DNA of 64,000 nucleotides from Cymbidium sinense (GCA_021442155.1 CM038229.1:68034443-68098442); one strand, 5' to 3'. Positions 22,641-35,572 are shown, numbered from the stretch's first letter. Program-made: numbers and translations. The notes: a model not told the origin generated them from the letters alone.

Positions 22641-23512
22641 TATTGCGTGCTAGAAAATTAATTACGGTAGAGTAAAAGTTTACGCCTTAACTTTGTTACA
22701 TAGTCCAGCACACATACAGATGTTTGAAGAATTAATAATAAAACTCCAAAATTTTTAGGTGGAAAAACTCGAAAAGAGGGAAAAAAACCACGGGACCTAG
22801 CCCAGTAAAAATCTTTCACTATGTATCTGTTTCAGAGTATAAAAGTTTCCCGATAATGAGATTACAAAATTGTATATGAGAAGGGATGACAATGAGAATC
22901 GAGTCAGACAATATCTGATTATTAGGTTGTAACGATTCTTGGTGGTAGTTGATGATGGTGAGCATGAAGGTCGGACCAACGATGGCGATGTCAGCGGTGG
23001 TGATGATGGAGATGGCCGGCGATGGTTGGCCGGCGGTGGCAAACGATAATGGCCGTGGGCACTGAGTGGCGACGGTGGTGGCGGCTCGAGTGGTAGCACA
23101 ATTATCTTGAAGGATTTTCAAGCTTTAGAGCTCTCTCATCTCTTTAGCTTGGCCTCCCCTCATGTGAAGAATGAGAACTATTTATAGATTGAAGAAGTGA
23201 CGTTTCTGTAAATACATGCAAAACCCGTACCACTCGACTCCATCGGACGGCTCAAAATGATTCCTTTGATAATTTGATGTATTTTAAATATTTGAATGCT
23301 CAAATGAAGTCAGAATTATGAGATCTTGGGCTCGTTAGATCCGGCTCGTCGAGGCGCTCGATTTGACTATAAACACTCCATGTTTAAGAGCTATTTAGGA
23401 TTTAACCGATATCCCAAGTTTTCAATGATATTTGCTTCATCTATTTAACCGAGGATCAACTTGCTTTTGACATCAAGATTCGTGTTTCGAAGTAGGATTT
23501 AGCGTCATATCT
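22641..23512 (+). repeat. LTR-like repeat A (5' copy of a direct pair)
   Basis: It begins TATTGCGTGCTAGAAAAT and ends near TCATATC. It shares, in order, every landmark of the solo LTR at 60866-61705: GGTAGAGTAAAAGTTTACG, GAAAAGAGGGAAAAAA, CACTATGTATCTG, a GGCGG/GATGG-rich stretch, GGATTTTCAAGCTTTAGAGC, CTATTTATAGATTG (a possible LTR TATA box) and GATCCGGCTCGTCGAG. Its partner is repeat B at 26533-27397. Confidence 0.7.
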
Positions 23513-24127
23513 ATTTTTGGATGACATTATCTCAATCATCCAAAAATATATATGCCAAATACTTGAAAATAATAAATTCTTCAATGAAATTTGCGGGTCT
23601 ATTAACCATATATTTTGAAAGAACAGATCTTCATGAGAGCACAGGATTATGATCACAAAAGCGGCAGTCTGATATGTGTATGCCTTAAGGTTTCGGTTAT
23701 GGATCCATCCCGGACATTTACTGGTGCCGCGATTGCCTTATGGTGGTCGGGTGCTCATGTCGCATGATCGGGCTCATTAACTTCAGGTCGCAAATGCGTC
23801 GGCCGGCCTGCGGCCGACGCTGATATTCGGGTCGAGTGACCGCCGTGGTGTCGCGGGCTGCTCGGCAGCGCGATGGCGTCGTGAAGTGAGGGGCGGCCAG
23901 CGGCGACGAGATACGCTCTGGCGCTGTGTTATCCGGCTCGTGGGGCGAAATGTCCGTTTTTTCCCTTTTTGGCCCATTTTCGCTCATTTTGAGCGGTTTT
24001 AGACAATTTTTCTTTGATTTTTTACCTTTTTGCCCCTATAGGGGGTCTATAAAAATCTCCCTAAGGCTAAAGAGATGGCACACACCTCATATGCTTTGGT
24101 GTTCCTCTTCTTCCTAGGAGAAGGTTA
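23513..24127. other. Internal region of the LTR-flanked element, first part
   Basis: GC rises strongly at 23720-23940 (CGGCCGGCCTGCGGCCG region). Open frames here are short and mutually overlapping with no family match, so I call no gene. No primer-binding site was recognised after repeat A. Confidence 0.5.
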
Positions 24128-24565
24128 TTTGGAGGCGATCAAGGCCCGCAGCATACACCGTCGGGATTTTTCCTCGAAAGAGGCCAATCATCATCGACCG
24201 GGTTTGGAAGCGATCATCGCATACATCGCTCGATTTTCCTCGAAAGAGCGAACCGTCTCGGACCGACCGGGTTTGAGGTGATCAAGGCCCGCAGACACTC
24301 GACGGTTTTCCCTCGAAAGAGGTATCCCTGGCTTTGGACCGCCTGGTTTGAGATCGCGCCCAGACATGCCGGGTTTCCCTCGAAGAGGCGTTAACCGGCC
24401 GCCGGACCACGGAGGCGATCAAGGCTCGCATACCGTCGGTTTTCAATTTTCCTTCGAAGAGCGCCAACCCTCGTTGGACCGGTTTGAGGATCGCGCGAGC
24501 AATACGCCGTGCGGTTCGCTTTCCCTCGAAGGCCAAATGGCATCATAACCCGGGTTGAAGGCGAT
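24128..24565. repeat. GC-rich tandem array, about 72-bp unit, about 6 copies
   Basis: Repeated words are GAGGCGATCAAGGCCCGCA, then TTTTCCTCGAAAGAG, then GACCGGGTTTG. Successive copies begin near 24132, 24205, 24273, 24345, 24411 and 24486 with small internal deletions. It is non-coding. Confidence 0.7.
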
Positions 24566-24905
24566 CAATGCCCATAGTTCATACGGAGTTCGACGACCAA
24601 ACACGGCGCGATAACGATGGCGACGACAGCATAATAACGACAACGGTCGATAGTGGTGACCGGCGGAGATGACCGGCAATGGTCGGCGGCGGTGGATCAG
24701 CGACGCTGCTGGCCGTGACCGGCGGTGGGCGACCAGCGGTGACCGAAGGCGATACGGCGGATGACCGGTAAGAAGCTGCCGCAATTGTGGTGGCCGACGG
24801 GTATTCGGCAACGCAATGCGGGCGCATGGCGACCGGCGTGTAGTGGATGACCGGTGAAGATGGTTGACGGTGATGACCGTCGATAATGACTGGCGACGGT
24901 TCGTA
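24566..24905. repeat. GACCGGCGGTG-type low-complexity GC-rich tract
   Basis: Irregular repeats of GACCGG, GGCGG and GATGACCGG words. It resembles the GC-rich part of the LTR-like repeats in composition. Apparent ORFs on the minus strand are proline/histidine/arginine-rich by-products of this composition. Confidence 0.6.
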
Positions 24906-25039
24906 GTTCCTACTTCTTCTTGTAGGAAATTGGATTTCTTGAAACTTCAATAGATAGTTTACAAAGATAAGCGCAATTAAAAGAACCGCCATTCTAAACT
25001 CGAAATTCGATGATAATTCGTATCATTCTCCATGATGTT

Positions 25040-26180
25040 ACTGATGCCGTTAACTTGCATGGGTAGAATCAAATTCCGAGGATTTTGACACATCCGAGGT
25101 TATTTGTCAAAGTGTTACTTCATGATATTAACTAGATAAGAGGCGAATCAACTGGGATTTTGACCCATCCGAGGTTATTTGTCAAAGTGTCACTGATGGC
25201 GTTAACCTGTATGGAAGAGGTCGAATTGAATCCGAGAATTTTGACATATCCGAGGTTGTTTGTCGAGTGTTACGACGTTAACGTATGGAAGAGGTCAATC
25301 AATCCAAGATTTTGACCAAGATTGTTTGTTAGAGTGTTACTCGACGGCGTTAACCGTATGGAAGAGATCAAATTGAATCGAGAATTTTGACATATCCGGA
25401 GGTTGTTTGTCGAGTGTTACTACGACGTTAACTGCATGGAAGAGTCGAATTGAATCCGCCGAGAATTTTGACTTGCGAGGTTGTTTGTTAGAGTTACCGA
25501 TGACATTAACTGTGGAAGAGGTCAATTGGATTCGTTGAGGATTTTGACCTATCCGGTTGTTTGTCGAGTGTTACTACGTTAACCCGTATGGAAGAGGTCG
25601 AATCAACTTGAGGAATTTTGACTATCGAGGTTTCACGAGTGTTACTTGATGACATTAACCCGTATGGAAGAGGTCGAATTTTTTACCGTCGAGGTTGTTT
25701 GTCGAGTGTCATGACATTAACCTCGTATGGAAGAGGTCGAATTGGATCCGTTGAGGATTTTGACCTATCCGAGGTTGTCGAGTGTTACCGATGACGTTAA
25801 CTGTATGGAAGAGGTCGAATCGAATCCGCCGAGGATTTTGACTTAATGAGTTTGTCGAGTGTTACCACGACGTTAATATGGAAGAGGTCGAATTGAATCC
25901 GAGAATTTTGACCTATTCGAGATTGTTTAGTATTACTCGACGTTAACGTATTGGTGTGGAAGTCCACCAGGACCTTTTTCCCTAGGTATTACCAAAGTGT
26001 TATTTGACTTTTACCCGTGGGAGTATGTGAAGTTTTGACCTATCTCGAAATTGTTTGTCGAGTCTTCGATGACGGCGTTAACCTATATGGAAGAGATTGA
26101 ATTAAACTGATGGATTTTTGACATATCCGGTTGTTTGTCAAAGTATTACTGATAACGTTAACTGTATGGAAGAAAATCAA
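25040..26180. repeat. 76-bp tandem array, about 15 copies
   Basis: Each unit has GTATGGAAGAGGTCGAATTG, AATTTTGACATATCCGAGG, TTGTTTGTCGAGTGTTAC and ATGACGTTAAC. The GTTAAC/ATTAAC word recurs near 25051, 25121, 25200, 25276, 25352, 25428, 25506, 25580, 25655, 25718, 25797, 25873, 25945, 26088 and 26157, a spacing of about 76 bp with small deletions. One insertion-like segment (25963-26040) breaks the array. It is non-coding. Confidence 0.85.
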
Positions 26181-26532
26181 AACATCCGTTTGTTGTAGCC
26201 AAAGTTGCTCTCCTCAACCTTGTTTTTTCCATGAGTATGATTGAAAAATCATAATTTGCAAAGTTATATCTCTTATAAATGTTGAAATATCCTCCAACTT
26301 TGACTTATTTCTTGGGATAATCGATTAGATGCTTAATATATTAACATGATCTTGAGATTAAGAGTTGCCCCAGTTTAGATAAAATGAATGAGCAAGTTTG
26401 ATGAATCTTCATTCTTCGCTTGCGCTCCTTAAAAGCTTGAAATGCTCCACCTCGGTGGTGGTTTTGATCTTGTTGAGAAACTTGGTCATTATACATGATG
26501 AAATAATGAGAATCAATTTCCAGATGCCAAAC
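26181..26532. other. Spacer between tandem array and LTR-like repeat B
   Basis: No gene is recognised, and no clear polypurine tract precedes repeat B. Confidence 0.4.
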
Positions 26533-27510
<978 letters not shown>

Positions 27511-27668
27511 AAACCATGAGATTTAAACACTTGAAAAGATTTCACTTTATGATTAGAATATTTATAAGGCACATTTACCTATAATTAGAAGTGTTGCTAT
27601 AATATATCATGAAAGTATCATATAGGATATTTATTATAATGGTAATCAAAGTCTAAATGCACCCTTAG

Positions 27669-27961
27669 GGTCTGCATGAGGCAGTTGTAATTTTTTAAAA
27701 AATTGATTATAAAGCTGTTATGAAGAAAATAATTTTTAAAAAAAGTTGGTGTGTGTTTCAAATATTTTTTTTTTTGAAAAAATTCAAACAATAATTTTTT
27801 GACAGCCACCACACTTTAATAGTTTTGATTTTCAAAACAACTTTTTTACCACAAAATTTCATAACAAATAACCAAAAAAATGAAAGCCAAACAAAACTGT
27901 TTTGCTTTATAGCTACTTCCTAAAAAAATAAAATAGCCAAAAAGCTGTCTCAAACGCACCC
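27669..27961. mobile_element. MITE with AGGGT..GAGGCAG terminal inverted repeats
   Basis: The left end AGGGTCTGCATGAGGCAG is inverted at the right end as CTGTCTCAAACGCACCCT. The interior is A/T-homopolymer rich with 'aaaaagctg' words. The GGGTGCGTTTGAGACAG type of terminus is common among hAT-like or Harbinger-like plant MITEs; no clear TSD was seen. Confidence 0.55.
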
Positions 27962-29667
27962 TTAAAGTAATCATTAAGCAACAAGGCAATCATCTCGACT
28001 ACTCTCCTTATAAAAGGAAAAATTAGGAATTGAGAAGACAAGAATAGATGTCAAAAGTAAACAAGCATCAAGCTCAAATTATTTGCAGTTGTTGAGTGAA
28101 TATCAATTAGTAAGATTAGAGGACAATTAGTAATTTGTTTAGTCATTCATCTTATAAATGACAAACATCAATGTCAATCTATGATGACTTGATATTGATC
28201 GATGAAGGTAGCTATATCTAATGTTAAGTACAATTCTAGAATTTTTTTGAATCCTATATATATTGTCCTTTAAAATCATCTAAGAGATCTCCATAATGTG
28301 CAAAAATAAGATATATTTATAAATTTTTAATGTGAGCATTCTAATTATTCATATAAGACTATTGAATAGTCAAAACCCCATTGATCATTTAATATTTATT
28401 AGATGTAATAGTACTTAAATAAACTCAAAATTAAGTGATCATCAATGCTAATTTCTATTATAAGCATACAAAATTTAAATATCATTTGATCCGATCTCAT
28501 AAAATTTTTAATTATAGTTTCAAATACTTGATTTCTATCGATTGTAATTCAAATCAAGACATTCTTAATACCACTAAATTTATCGCATCAAAAATACTCA
28601 TTTAGCAATTCAAATGACCTACTCTAAAAGTTTTGAATTTTAATATTTTGATGCCATGAGATCTTAGAAATTTAGATCAAAATTCTTGGTTAATCAAATG
28701 AATTTTTTATTAACATCAAAACATATGCTAATTCTAATCAATTCTTACTTAGCTTTACTAAAAAGAAGAAAGAAAAAAAAATCTTATCTAGCTCTCAATT
28801 ATTCTTATTCATACAATTAAGTGATTAACAATAAAGATTTTAAAATTAGAGAAATCAAATTAAGACAAAAGGTTGTGGACAAAATGTTCTCTTGCCATTA
28901 GGAGAGATGCTTTCTTTTTAGTATTGGAATCTTCTCATCTTTAGAAAGTTCTCAAGCATGGATGTGCCAACAAGCTTTGCCCTATTGATGCAAATTGAAG
29001 TTCTCATGTGCTACTTTTTATTGCATCAAGTTACCAAAATGAAATTAAGATTCTTCTAGCATTAAAATATAAATTGTTTTTCATGAACTAAATGATTTTC
29101 ATGAATTATCTTTTTATATATATATAAAATATTCCTTGCTTATTTTTTAAGGATGGTTACTTGGCTCATTTTTATGTTTTTTTTTTTATTAGTGAAAATA
29201 GTGCAAATAAGACCAATTATATCATATAAATTATATAATTCAAGTGTTAGGCATTATAAAAAAAATGATTCATAATTAAAATGAAAATATTAACATGAGT
29301 ATATGGCAAAACTAAAAAGAATAAAATGAAGAATAATTATACAAAATGGGATAGTTAAACTGACATAAATTTAGAAAAAAAAATATAAATATAAATGATT
29401 TGAACTAATGTACCAATTAAATCACTAAATAAAATGAATAAAAAATTAGGAAGAAAAATGAATAAATTTACTCAACATGGATAGAAGTTCTCAGCAACAA
29501 ATTGCAGAGAACAAATTGGATATCTCATGCAGAAACTCAATAACAATTAAATTAAAATAAGAATTCATAAAACTGAGCTGAAATAATACTAAAAAAAACT
29601 AAGAAAGCACAATATATTTGATAAAAGGGAATATGAGCAATGTGATAATTGACCACTAAGATAACTT
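27962..29667. other. AT-rich intergenic DNA
   Basis: No gene, RNA or clear repeat is recognised in this 1.7 kb. Confidence 0.45.
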
Positions 29668-29962
29668 TTACACAACAACAATAATACTGTGTGGTCAACT
29701 ACATGAATCCTTCTTCATTGTGTCCTATTAATTGTCAAATTCTAATAAACTAAGATAATTTTTTATACATCTTAACAAAATCTGTTTAAGTCTGCTTCTA
29801 CCTTTCTTAACATATGACAAATCTAATACATCTACTCTCCTGATCAGGTCATCGGATAGCTGACACTTTATGTGGCTAAACCATCTAAGACGATTCTCTC
29901 TAATCTTATCTTCCACTGGCGCTACTCCAACATTTTTCTGAATATATTCATTTCAATAGCTT
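29668..29962 (-). mobile_element. 3' fragment of an RTE-type LINE
   Basis: On the minus strand it ends with the family's tail region (GAATTTGACA, TAGGACACAATG, GATTCATGTAG, then a TTGTTGTTG tail read as CAACAACAA at the left). It encodes the degraded last residues of the ORF (KIRENRLRWFSHIK, then RRVDVLDLSYVKKGRSR). It is 5'-truncated. Confidence 0.75.
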
Positions 29963-30448
29963 GAAGGTAACTTTTATGAGGAAAAAAACTTTATAAACAT
30001 GCGGTTTCCAATACTATATAGAAAAATTGCAGAATGGTTTAGAAAAGTTCATGATACCTGTTAAGGGTGGCTCTCCCTCTTCACATATTTAAATCAATGT
30101 GAATATAAAGAAATTCATCATAATACATCTACAAAGATTGATATCTGAGCTATAGGAGGTTGTTCCACCAATTTCAAATAAATGGGAGCCATCACCTCCT
30201 TCCTCTCATAAAAAAAACAGAAAAAGATTGTGATGTGGGTTCGGAACTAGAAGCAGAAGATACTTACAATTATCTTCATCCAAAGGAAAGATCACACATT
30301 TTGCGACAAGTGTCATGTTGAACAATTATTCCTATTTGAAGATAAGTTCGAATTTAACAATTACACCTCAAATCAAAAACAAATTACTCATCATTATCCA
30401 GGAACTATGATGCATTGACATTTTAAAAATAATGGCATGCAGTGTCTG
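29963..30448. other. Intergenic DNA
   Basis: No gene is called. A 42-codon minus-strand open stretch ends at 30118, but no splice partner keeps frame. Confidence 0.35.
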
Positions 30449-31077
30449 ACACATATCAGACACCGCCACTCGTCCGGCACGCCTCTGGCACATCTCTAAT
30501 GAGTCCGAGTAAAATTATAATTTAAAAAATCTGGCATGCATTTCGAATACGTGTGTCGCTAAGTTAAAATTAAAATTATTTTAAATGTAAGTTACACATT
30601 TATAACTTATTTCTTAACTAATAACCCGTGCCCTATGGATATGAACATCGCTCAACTCTCCTGTCCGTATTTCGAACCTATCTTCTTCGCGAGATATGAC
30701 TAGGATTTCTCAAGTGATCATGGAGCATCATCAAGTATCGCCATCACTGCCTTCACTGTTATTATCGATGTTGAAAGTCAATATTTTCACACATATCAGA
30801 CACTACCACTCGTCCGGCACGCCTCTGGCACATCTCTAATGAGGCTAAGTTAAAATTAAAATTATTTTAAATATAAGTTACACATTTATAACTTATTTCT
30901 TAACTTATAACCCGTGCCCTGTGGATATGAACATTGCCGAACTCTCCTGTCCGTGTTTCCGACCTATCTTCTTCGCGAGGTATGACTAGGATTTCTCAAG
31001 TGATCATAGAACATCATCAAGTATCGCCATCACTGCCTTCACTGTTATTATCGATGCTGAAGGTCAATATTTTCACA
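30449..31077. repeat. Tandem duplication, about 340-bp unit, two copies
   Basis: Copy 1 (30449-about 30788) and copy 2 (about 30789-31077) both run from CACATATCAGACAC through CTCGTCCGGCACGCCTCTGG, CTTATAACCCGTGCCC and ATCGCCATCACTGCCTTCAC to TCAATATTTTCACAC. Copy 2 lacks about 50 bp after CATCTCTAATGAG. Divergence is a few percent, so the duplication is fairly recent. Confidence 0.85.
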
Positions 31078-32650
31078 CCTCTCAACACTCTTTTCCTTAA
31101 TATTTTGTTATCACCTATAGACTTTTTATCTTTTGAAACTTCATATTAAACTTAAATGTCTTATTATTTTTTTCGCTTTTAATACTTTATTTTATTTAGA
31201 TTAGATATATTAATTATAATTATAAAATGTAAAATTTATAATAGTGTCCAATACATATCCATATCTTATGTTTTCAACACTTAAAAAGAGGGACAAAATT
31301 CCTATTATGAGTTTCTTACAAAATTTATATAATCTAATCCTGATTATCATTCATTTAGCATTGAAAATAGCATTCTTCTTAATCATGAGTATACTATAAG
31401 AATCTTTGACCTTATAATAAAATTTCATAAAAATAGATGATGACGTGGCATATTTCTTTTTGAAACCTGGCACGCATATGTAGTCATTTCCCAATAAATA
31501 AATCAAGCTTAATACATAATTATTAATCTTGATGAATAATAATGATACTCGAGATGTTAAATAAATTAAACAAATATTTTTCTGAAAGAATGACTTGCTC
31601 TAGATTCTAAAATCCACAATCCCATAGGTACTTCAGGCAGTGCTCATGATGATTTATATAAATGTCTTAAAATACCATTATTATTTAATTTCATTGAGTT
31701 AATATTTTATATAAAACCCCCCAAATATGAAACATTCATGCAAAATAAAAATAATGTTTATGCAAACAGTTTTTAAGGAATTGGATTTTTTTTTTCTTTT
31801 TTAAGTTGATGTTTAAGCTACACTTCCCCAAATAATATACAATTAAATTGGTTTATATATTTATCAAATTAACTCATCTTTCACATTAAACAATTGGATA
31901 TTTTATATAAAAATAAGATATTTCAACAAAAAATAAATAAAAAATTATTATTATCTTATATGCTTGTGAATACCCAATTTATTACTTTTGTGCATAAATA
32001 TTTTTATTTTATTTATTTATTTATCTATTTATTATTGAATAGGAGAAAGGCGTGAAGAAATGATGAGTCATGTATTAGTGTGTTGATTTAAAAGAAAAAA
32101 GGTCACATATTGGCAATAGTTTCCATATTGATGATAAAGATGAGTTAAATACAAGAAAAATCTAAAATGATATCTTTTACCGTAAGTAATATCACTTTGG
32201 TTGCGTTATCATTTTACGGTATTTACATACAAGATTGCCGCTGTGACTATCACTTTTAAATTTTATCAGAATTTAAATCTTTTTTTCAGTTTGATCACAA
32301 TATAAAGAATGTGGAGAAACTGCCAGTGGAATAAACCTTAGATATACGATATAAAGGTACAATAGAATGTCTACATGAACACTTGTACTGCTTTTGGTAT
32401 AATTTTAACTTCAAAATTAAAATGCATATGGCTAGAGATCTTTTCAACAATACTGCTACGGTCACCAAAGAAATACACTAATCAAATTGGGATATACTTT
32501 ATTTATTTTTTTGAGGAGTGAGGCTTTACGGAGCAATAGACCTAGAATTCACTGTTTTTCATGTGTTTTCTCTCTCACCTACTTTTTCAAAGTTGAAACT
32601 TTGAGAATCAGGAGTGCTAGCTTTTGCTCTTAGGGGGGTGGGTTGTGCTT
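31078..32650. other. AT-rich intergenic DNA upstream of the HIPP gene
   Basis: No gene or clear repeat is recognised. The last few hundred bases presumably contain the distal promoter of the HIPP gene. Confidence 0.45.
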
Positions 32651-32660
32651 TAGGAAAGCC

Positions 32661-32668
32661 TATATAAA
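32661..32668 (+). promoter_or_regulatory. TATA box of the HIPP gene
   Basis: TATATAAA stands in a locally GC-richer context, about 40 bp before a GA-rich leader and 452 bp before the HIPP start codon. It is followed by the GGGACTACAGG region where transcription could begin. Confidence 0.7.
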
Positions 32669-32702
32669 GGGACTACAGGCCAAGCAAAGTTTGCAGACTT
32701 GC

Positions 32703-32705
<3 letters not shown>

Positions 32706-32738
<33 letters not shown>
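32706..32738 (+). repeat. (GA)n tract in the HIPP 5' leader
   Basis: About 16 GA units. GA/CT tracts in plant 5' leaders can bind GAGA-binding (BBR/BPC) factors; here that is only a possibility. The leader may also contain an intron, since a GTAATC donor near 32924 and several pyrimidine-rich AG acceptors (near 33090 and 33117) occur before the ATG. Confidence 0.7.
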
Positions 32739-32742
<4 letters not shown>

Positions 32743-33119
32743 AAGGGAGGTAAGCTGTTCTGAAGGAAACTTCTTGCAGGTATCAAGACATGAGCCCATC
32801 TTAAAATTCCCGCCCCACAATTATATTCATCCCTAATAGATACTTTGGATCTTCTTTTACGTTTTTTGATCACCTTCTTCTCTTTTTTTCTCCATCAAAA
32901 GTTCGGAGGCTTCTTCATTCAAAGGTAATCAGCACGCTAACTTGAGCTGAAAGGCTCGGCCTCTCTTTTTCTATAGGATCTTTCTGGGTGCCGGCACCAC
33001 TGTTACCAGAAAGAACACCACCTTGTTTCCTTCCTTACTACAGCCGGGTTCATACTGGTTTTGATCTCTTTTTCTTTCTCTATCTTCCAGTTATTGAAGA
33101 CTTGGGCTTTTCTGCAGCC

Positions 33120-33662
33120 ATGGGGTACCTATCAAGCCTTCTCTCATGTGGCTACAGTCACAAGAAGAGGAGGTCATTCCAGACAGTTGAACTTAAAGTG
33201 AAGATAGACTGTGATGGCTGTGAGCTCAAAGTGAAGAAATGCCTCTCACACATGAAAGGCACGTTTTGACAACTCTCTCTCTCTCTCTAAACAAACTGCG
33301 GAGTTCATGAGTATCCTTCTTTCCAATTATGCTTCCTAACGTATGCATGTCTTGCTGTTGCAGGAGTTCAGTCAGTGGAGATCAACAGAAAGCAAAACAG
33401 GGTTACCGTTACAGGTTATGTTGAGCCACACAGGGTTCTGAAGAGGGTTCAGTCAACTGGGAAGAAAGCAGAGATATGGCCTTTTGTTCCTTATAACGTG
33501 GTCATGCACCCATACGTGACTGGGACCTATGACAAGAAGGCACCTGCTGGGTATGTGAGAAACGTGGAAGTAATCACAGCCCCAAGCCTTGCAAGCAGAG
33601 AGGAGGACAAGTTCACGAATTTATTCAGTGATGATAACCCGAATGCCTGCTCCATCATGTGA
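33120..33662 (+). CDS. Heavy-metal-associated isoprenylated plant protein (HIPP)
   Basis: There are two exons, 33120-33258 and 33364-33662, giving 145 residues. The intron joins K46 to G47 at a conserved HIPP intron position. In-frame joining requires a GC donor (AAAG|GCACGT) and a TTGCAG acceptor; the nearest GT (33263) puts a stop soon after the junction. Residues 22-90 form the HMA fold: VELKVKIDCDGC with metal-ligand Cys31 and Cys34, then VEINRKQNRVTVTGYVEP. A conserved tail follows (AEIWPFVPYNVV, YDKKAPAGYVRNV, NLFSDDNPNACSIM). The last four residues, CSIM, are a CaaX box for farnesylation, so the protein should be membrane-associated. The family binds heavy-metal ions and partner proteins in metal handling and stress responses. 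It resembles the HIPP20-27 clade. Exact orthology is not determined. Confidence 0.93.
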
Positions 33663-33935
33663 GAGGGGAATTAAGAGGCTCGAAAGAGGATGAAAAAGAA
33701 AAAAAAAATCAGGAGTTAATTCCATGCCATAGAAGAATGTTTCATGTTTTTTTTCATGGCGTCTGTGTAATAGGGAGGAGGAAGAGGTTTAGGCTATAGC
33801 TGCATGAGAGAGAATGGACATATTTGTCTATTTACCTTAGTATTGGTGAACTTTTGCTGGCATTTACCTTAGAGCCATATATATGATGGTTTATTTGCCA
33901 AATATCTACATTGATTCTTGATGCAGGGCGTCTAG
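33663..33935 (+). other. 3' UTR and downstream flank of the HIPP gene
   Basis: This non-coding stretch of moderate GC after the stop codon is probably the 3' UTR. No canonical AATAAA was seen and the poly(A) site is not placed. Confidence 0.5.
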
Positions 33936-35572
33936 TGGTTTAGGGTTCCTGATGTAACAACACGATTTTTTTTTTTTTCAAATCTGACTTAAAATTTACA
34001 ATTTAAAAGAAACAATTGTCATCTTCTGATGTAAATCAGAAATACGATGAATTTATGCCAAATAATGCTTTATCGATGAAGTAAATCTAAGAAAATCAGC
34101 AAAGAATTTAAAACTAACAAAACCCACAATGCAAATGAAAGTGACACCACAATCAGAATACTAGTTATAACCAATTAAATTAAAATCAATCATGCTTGGA
34201 AAACCAACATCAAATTATGTAGAAGAAAAGAAAAAAAATTCATCAAGTAGGGAAATTTAAACCTTACACTGGTGCAAAGTGCAAAGAGATAACTTTTCTT
34301 AGAATTTAATTATTAAGCCGTTTATTTTTTGGATTCTAAAAGTTTAAAGATTTGTTTATTTCTTTTTTTGAAAGCTAAAAGACTTTCGAAGATGAACTAA
34401 AACACATTTCAAAAGACACTATTCAAACGGGTATCAAAATTAAAATTCAGCTCTCAAAAGAAAAGACTAAAAAAGCCCTCCCAAACGAAGCCTAAATTAC
34501 AGATCATTCGAACGGATCTACATTCAACCAAGGACACATAAAAGGATAAAAGAGAAAATGAAATTTTCATCAAGCCAGAACTCCCTAATACATGCCTTGG
34601 ATTTTTTATTTATAAAACTAGCATCTCAAGGCCAGCAGCCCTATATCAATCTCACCAAAAAATATACATATATAAAAATAAATAAATAAACGGAATTCAG
34701 GCACAAAATTCCTTATGTCCAGCAATGTAACAACTCTAGGGGATATCCACATAATGAACAACATAATCTACTGACATTGATAAGCACAATAATTTAAAAC
34801 CTCGTAATGAAAGAAAGTGATATCTAAATTCTTAACAGTAAAGAGCAGAAAAAGGAACAATGTTCCAACAACTTTCATGATAGAAAACGCCCATAAAAAA
34901 GAAAAAATGTGGCACTAAGTATAAAGGAACAATACTCAAAACCAATATCTTATCACTAGATTTAAACTACCTAAATCTCATATCTACACCAATAATAAAC
35001 TTATAATTGTTATAATTAAAATTCAATTCTTTGAAAATATCTTTAAATAAATTAAACAAATTATGCAAATCATAAAAATAATTTATATAAAATAAGATAA
35101 ATAATGAAAATATTAAAATAATAGAACTCATCTTAAGAGATTGACCTAGGGCAGGTAAAGGTTCAGGGTTTCTAATGCAACATTATGAAAATTTAAAAAA
35201 AAAATCATAATCTACAAGTATAAAATAATTTTATAAAAAGCTTGTCATTTTTCATATAAAGATAACAAACACACTTTGATCATTTCATGAGATAATTAAA
35301 TGATCACCCAAAATCTAAATATTTTATAAGAAACAATGATGAATATTAAAATTCAATAACTGATCAAGTTCAATAAAAAAAATACAAATATTTTCCAAAC
35401 ACATATATAAAGCCAACAAGTAAATAATTTAAAACAAGATCAAGGATAAAATCACCCCAAAAGGACGAACCAAGCCTCACAATAGAACAAAGAGTCTCCC
35501 TTATAGTAGTCATCCACGACTGTGGAGCACTCAAAGATCAAATATCCAAAAAGCATTCGCATAAAAAGAGAA
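33936..35572. repeat. Degenerate dispersed repeat region
   Basis: Two blocks start alike: 'tttagggttcctgatgtaacaacacga' near 33940 and 'ttcagggtttctaatgcaacattatga' near 35170. The 34540-34750 part (AGAACTCCC, ATCTCAAGGCC, TATATCAATCTCACC, then CAATGTAACAACTCTAG) is paralleled at 42520-42710. No coding signal survives; an old LTR-type repeat is one possibility. Confidence 0.4.
34317..34492. mobile_element. Harbinger/Tourist-like MITE with TAA target duplication
   Basis: The right end CCCTCCCAAACGAAGCC is the inverse of a GGCTTCGTTTGGGAGGG terminus, a form typical of Tourist-like MITEs. The left end GCCGTTTATTTTTTGG is a diverged version. TAA flanks both sides (34314-34316 and 34493-34495). 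Length is 176 bp. Confidence 0.6.

Noticed and set aside
22797..23121. Two overlapping 100-codon minus-strand ORFs
   Set aside because: They lie wholly inside the LTR-like repeat and are not conserved as frames in the other LTR copies.
24443..24992. Minus-strand ORFs of 122 and 137 codons
   Set aside because: They run antisense through tandem GC-rich repeats and are Pro/Arg/His/Ser-rich with no conserved motif; overlapping frames are equally open.
30118..30245. Minus-strand 42-codon open stretch with a protein-like look (VMAPIYLKLVEQPPIAQISI) preceded by a pyrimidine tract and AG
   Set aside because: No upstream exon joins in frame: the candidate donor near 30270 creates a stop at the junction. 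I recognise no family and no further exons.
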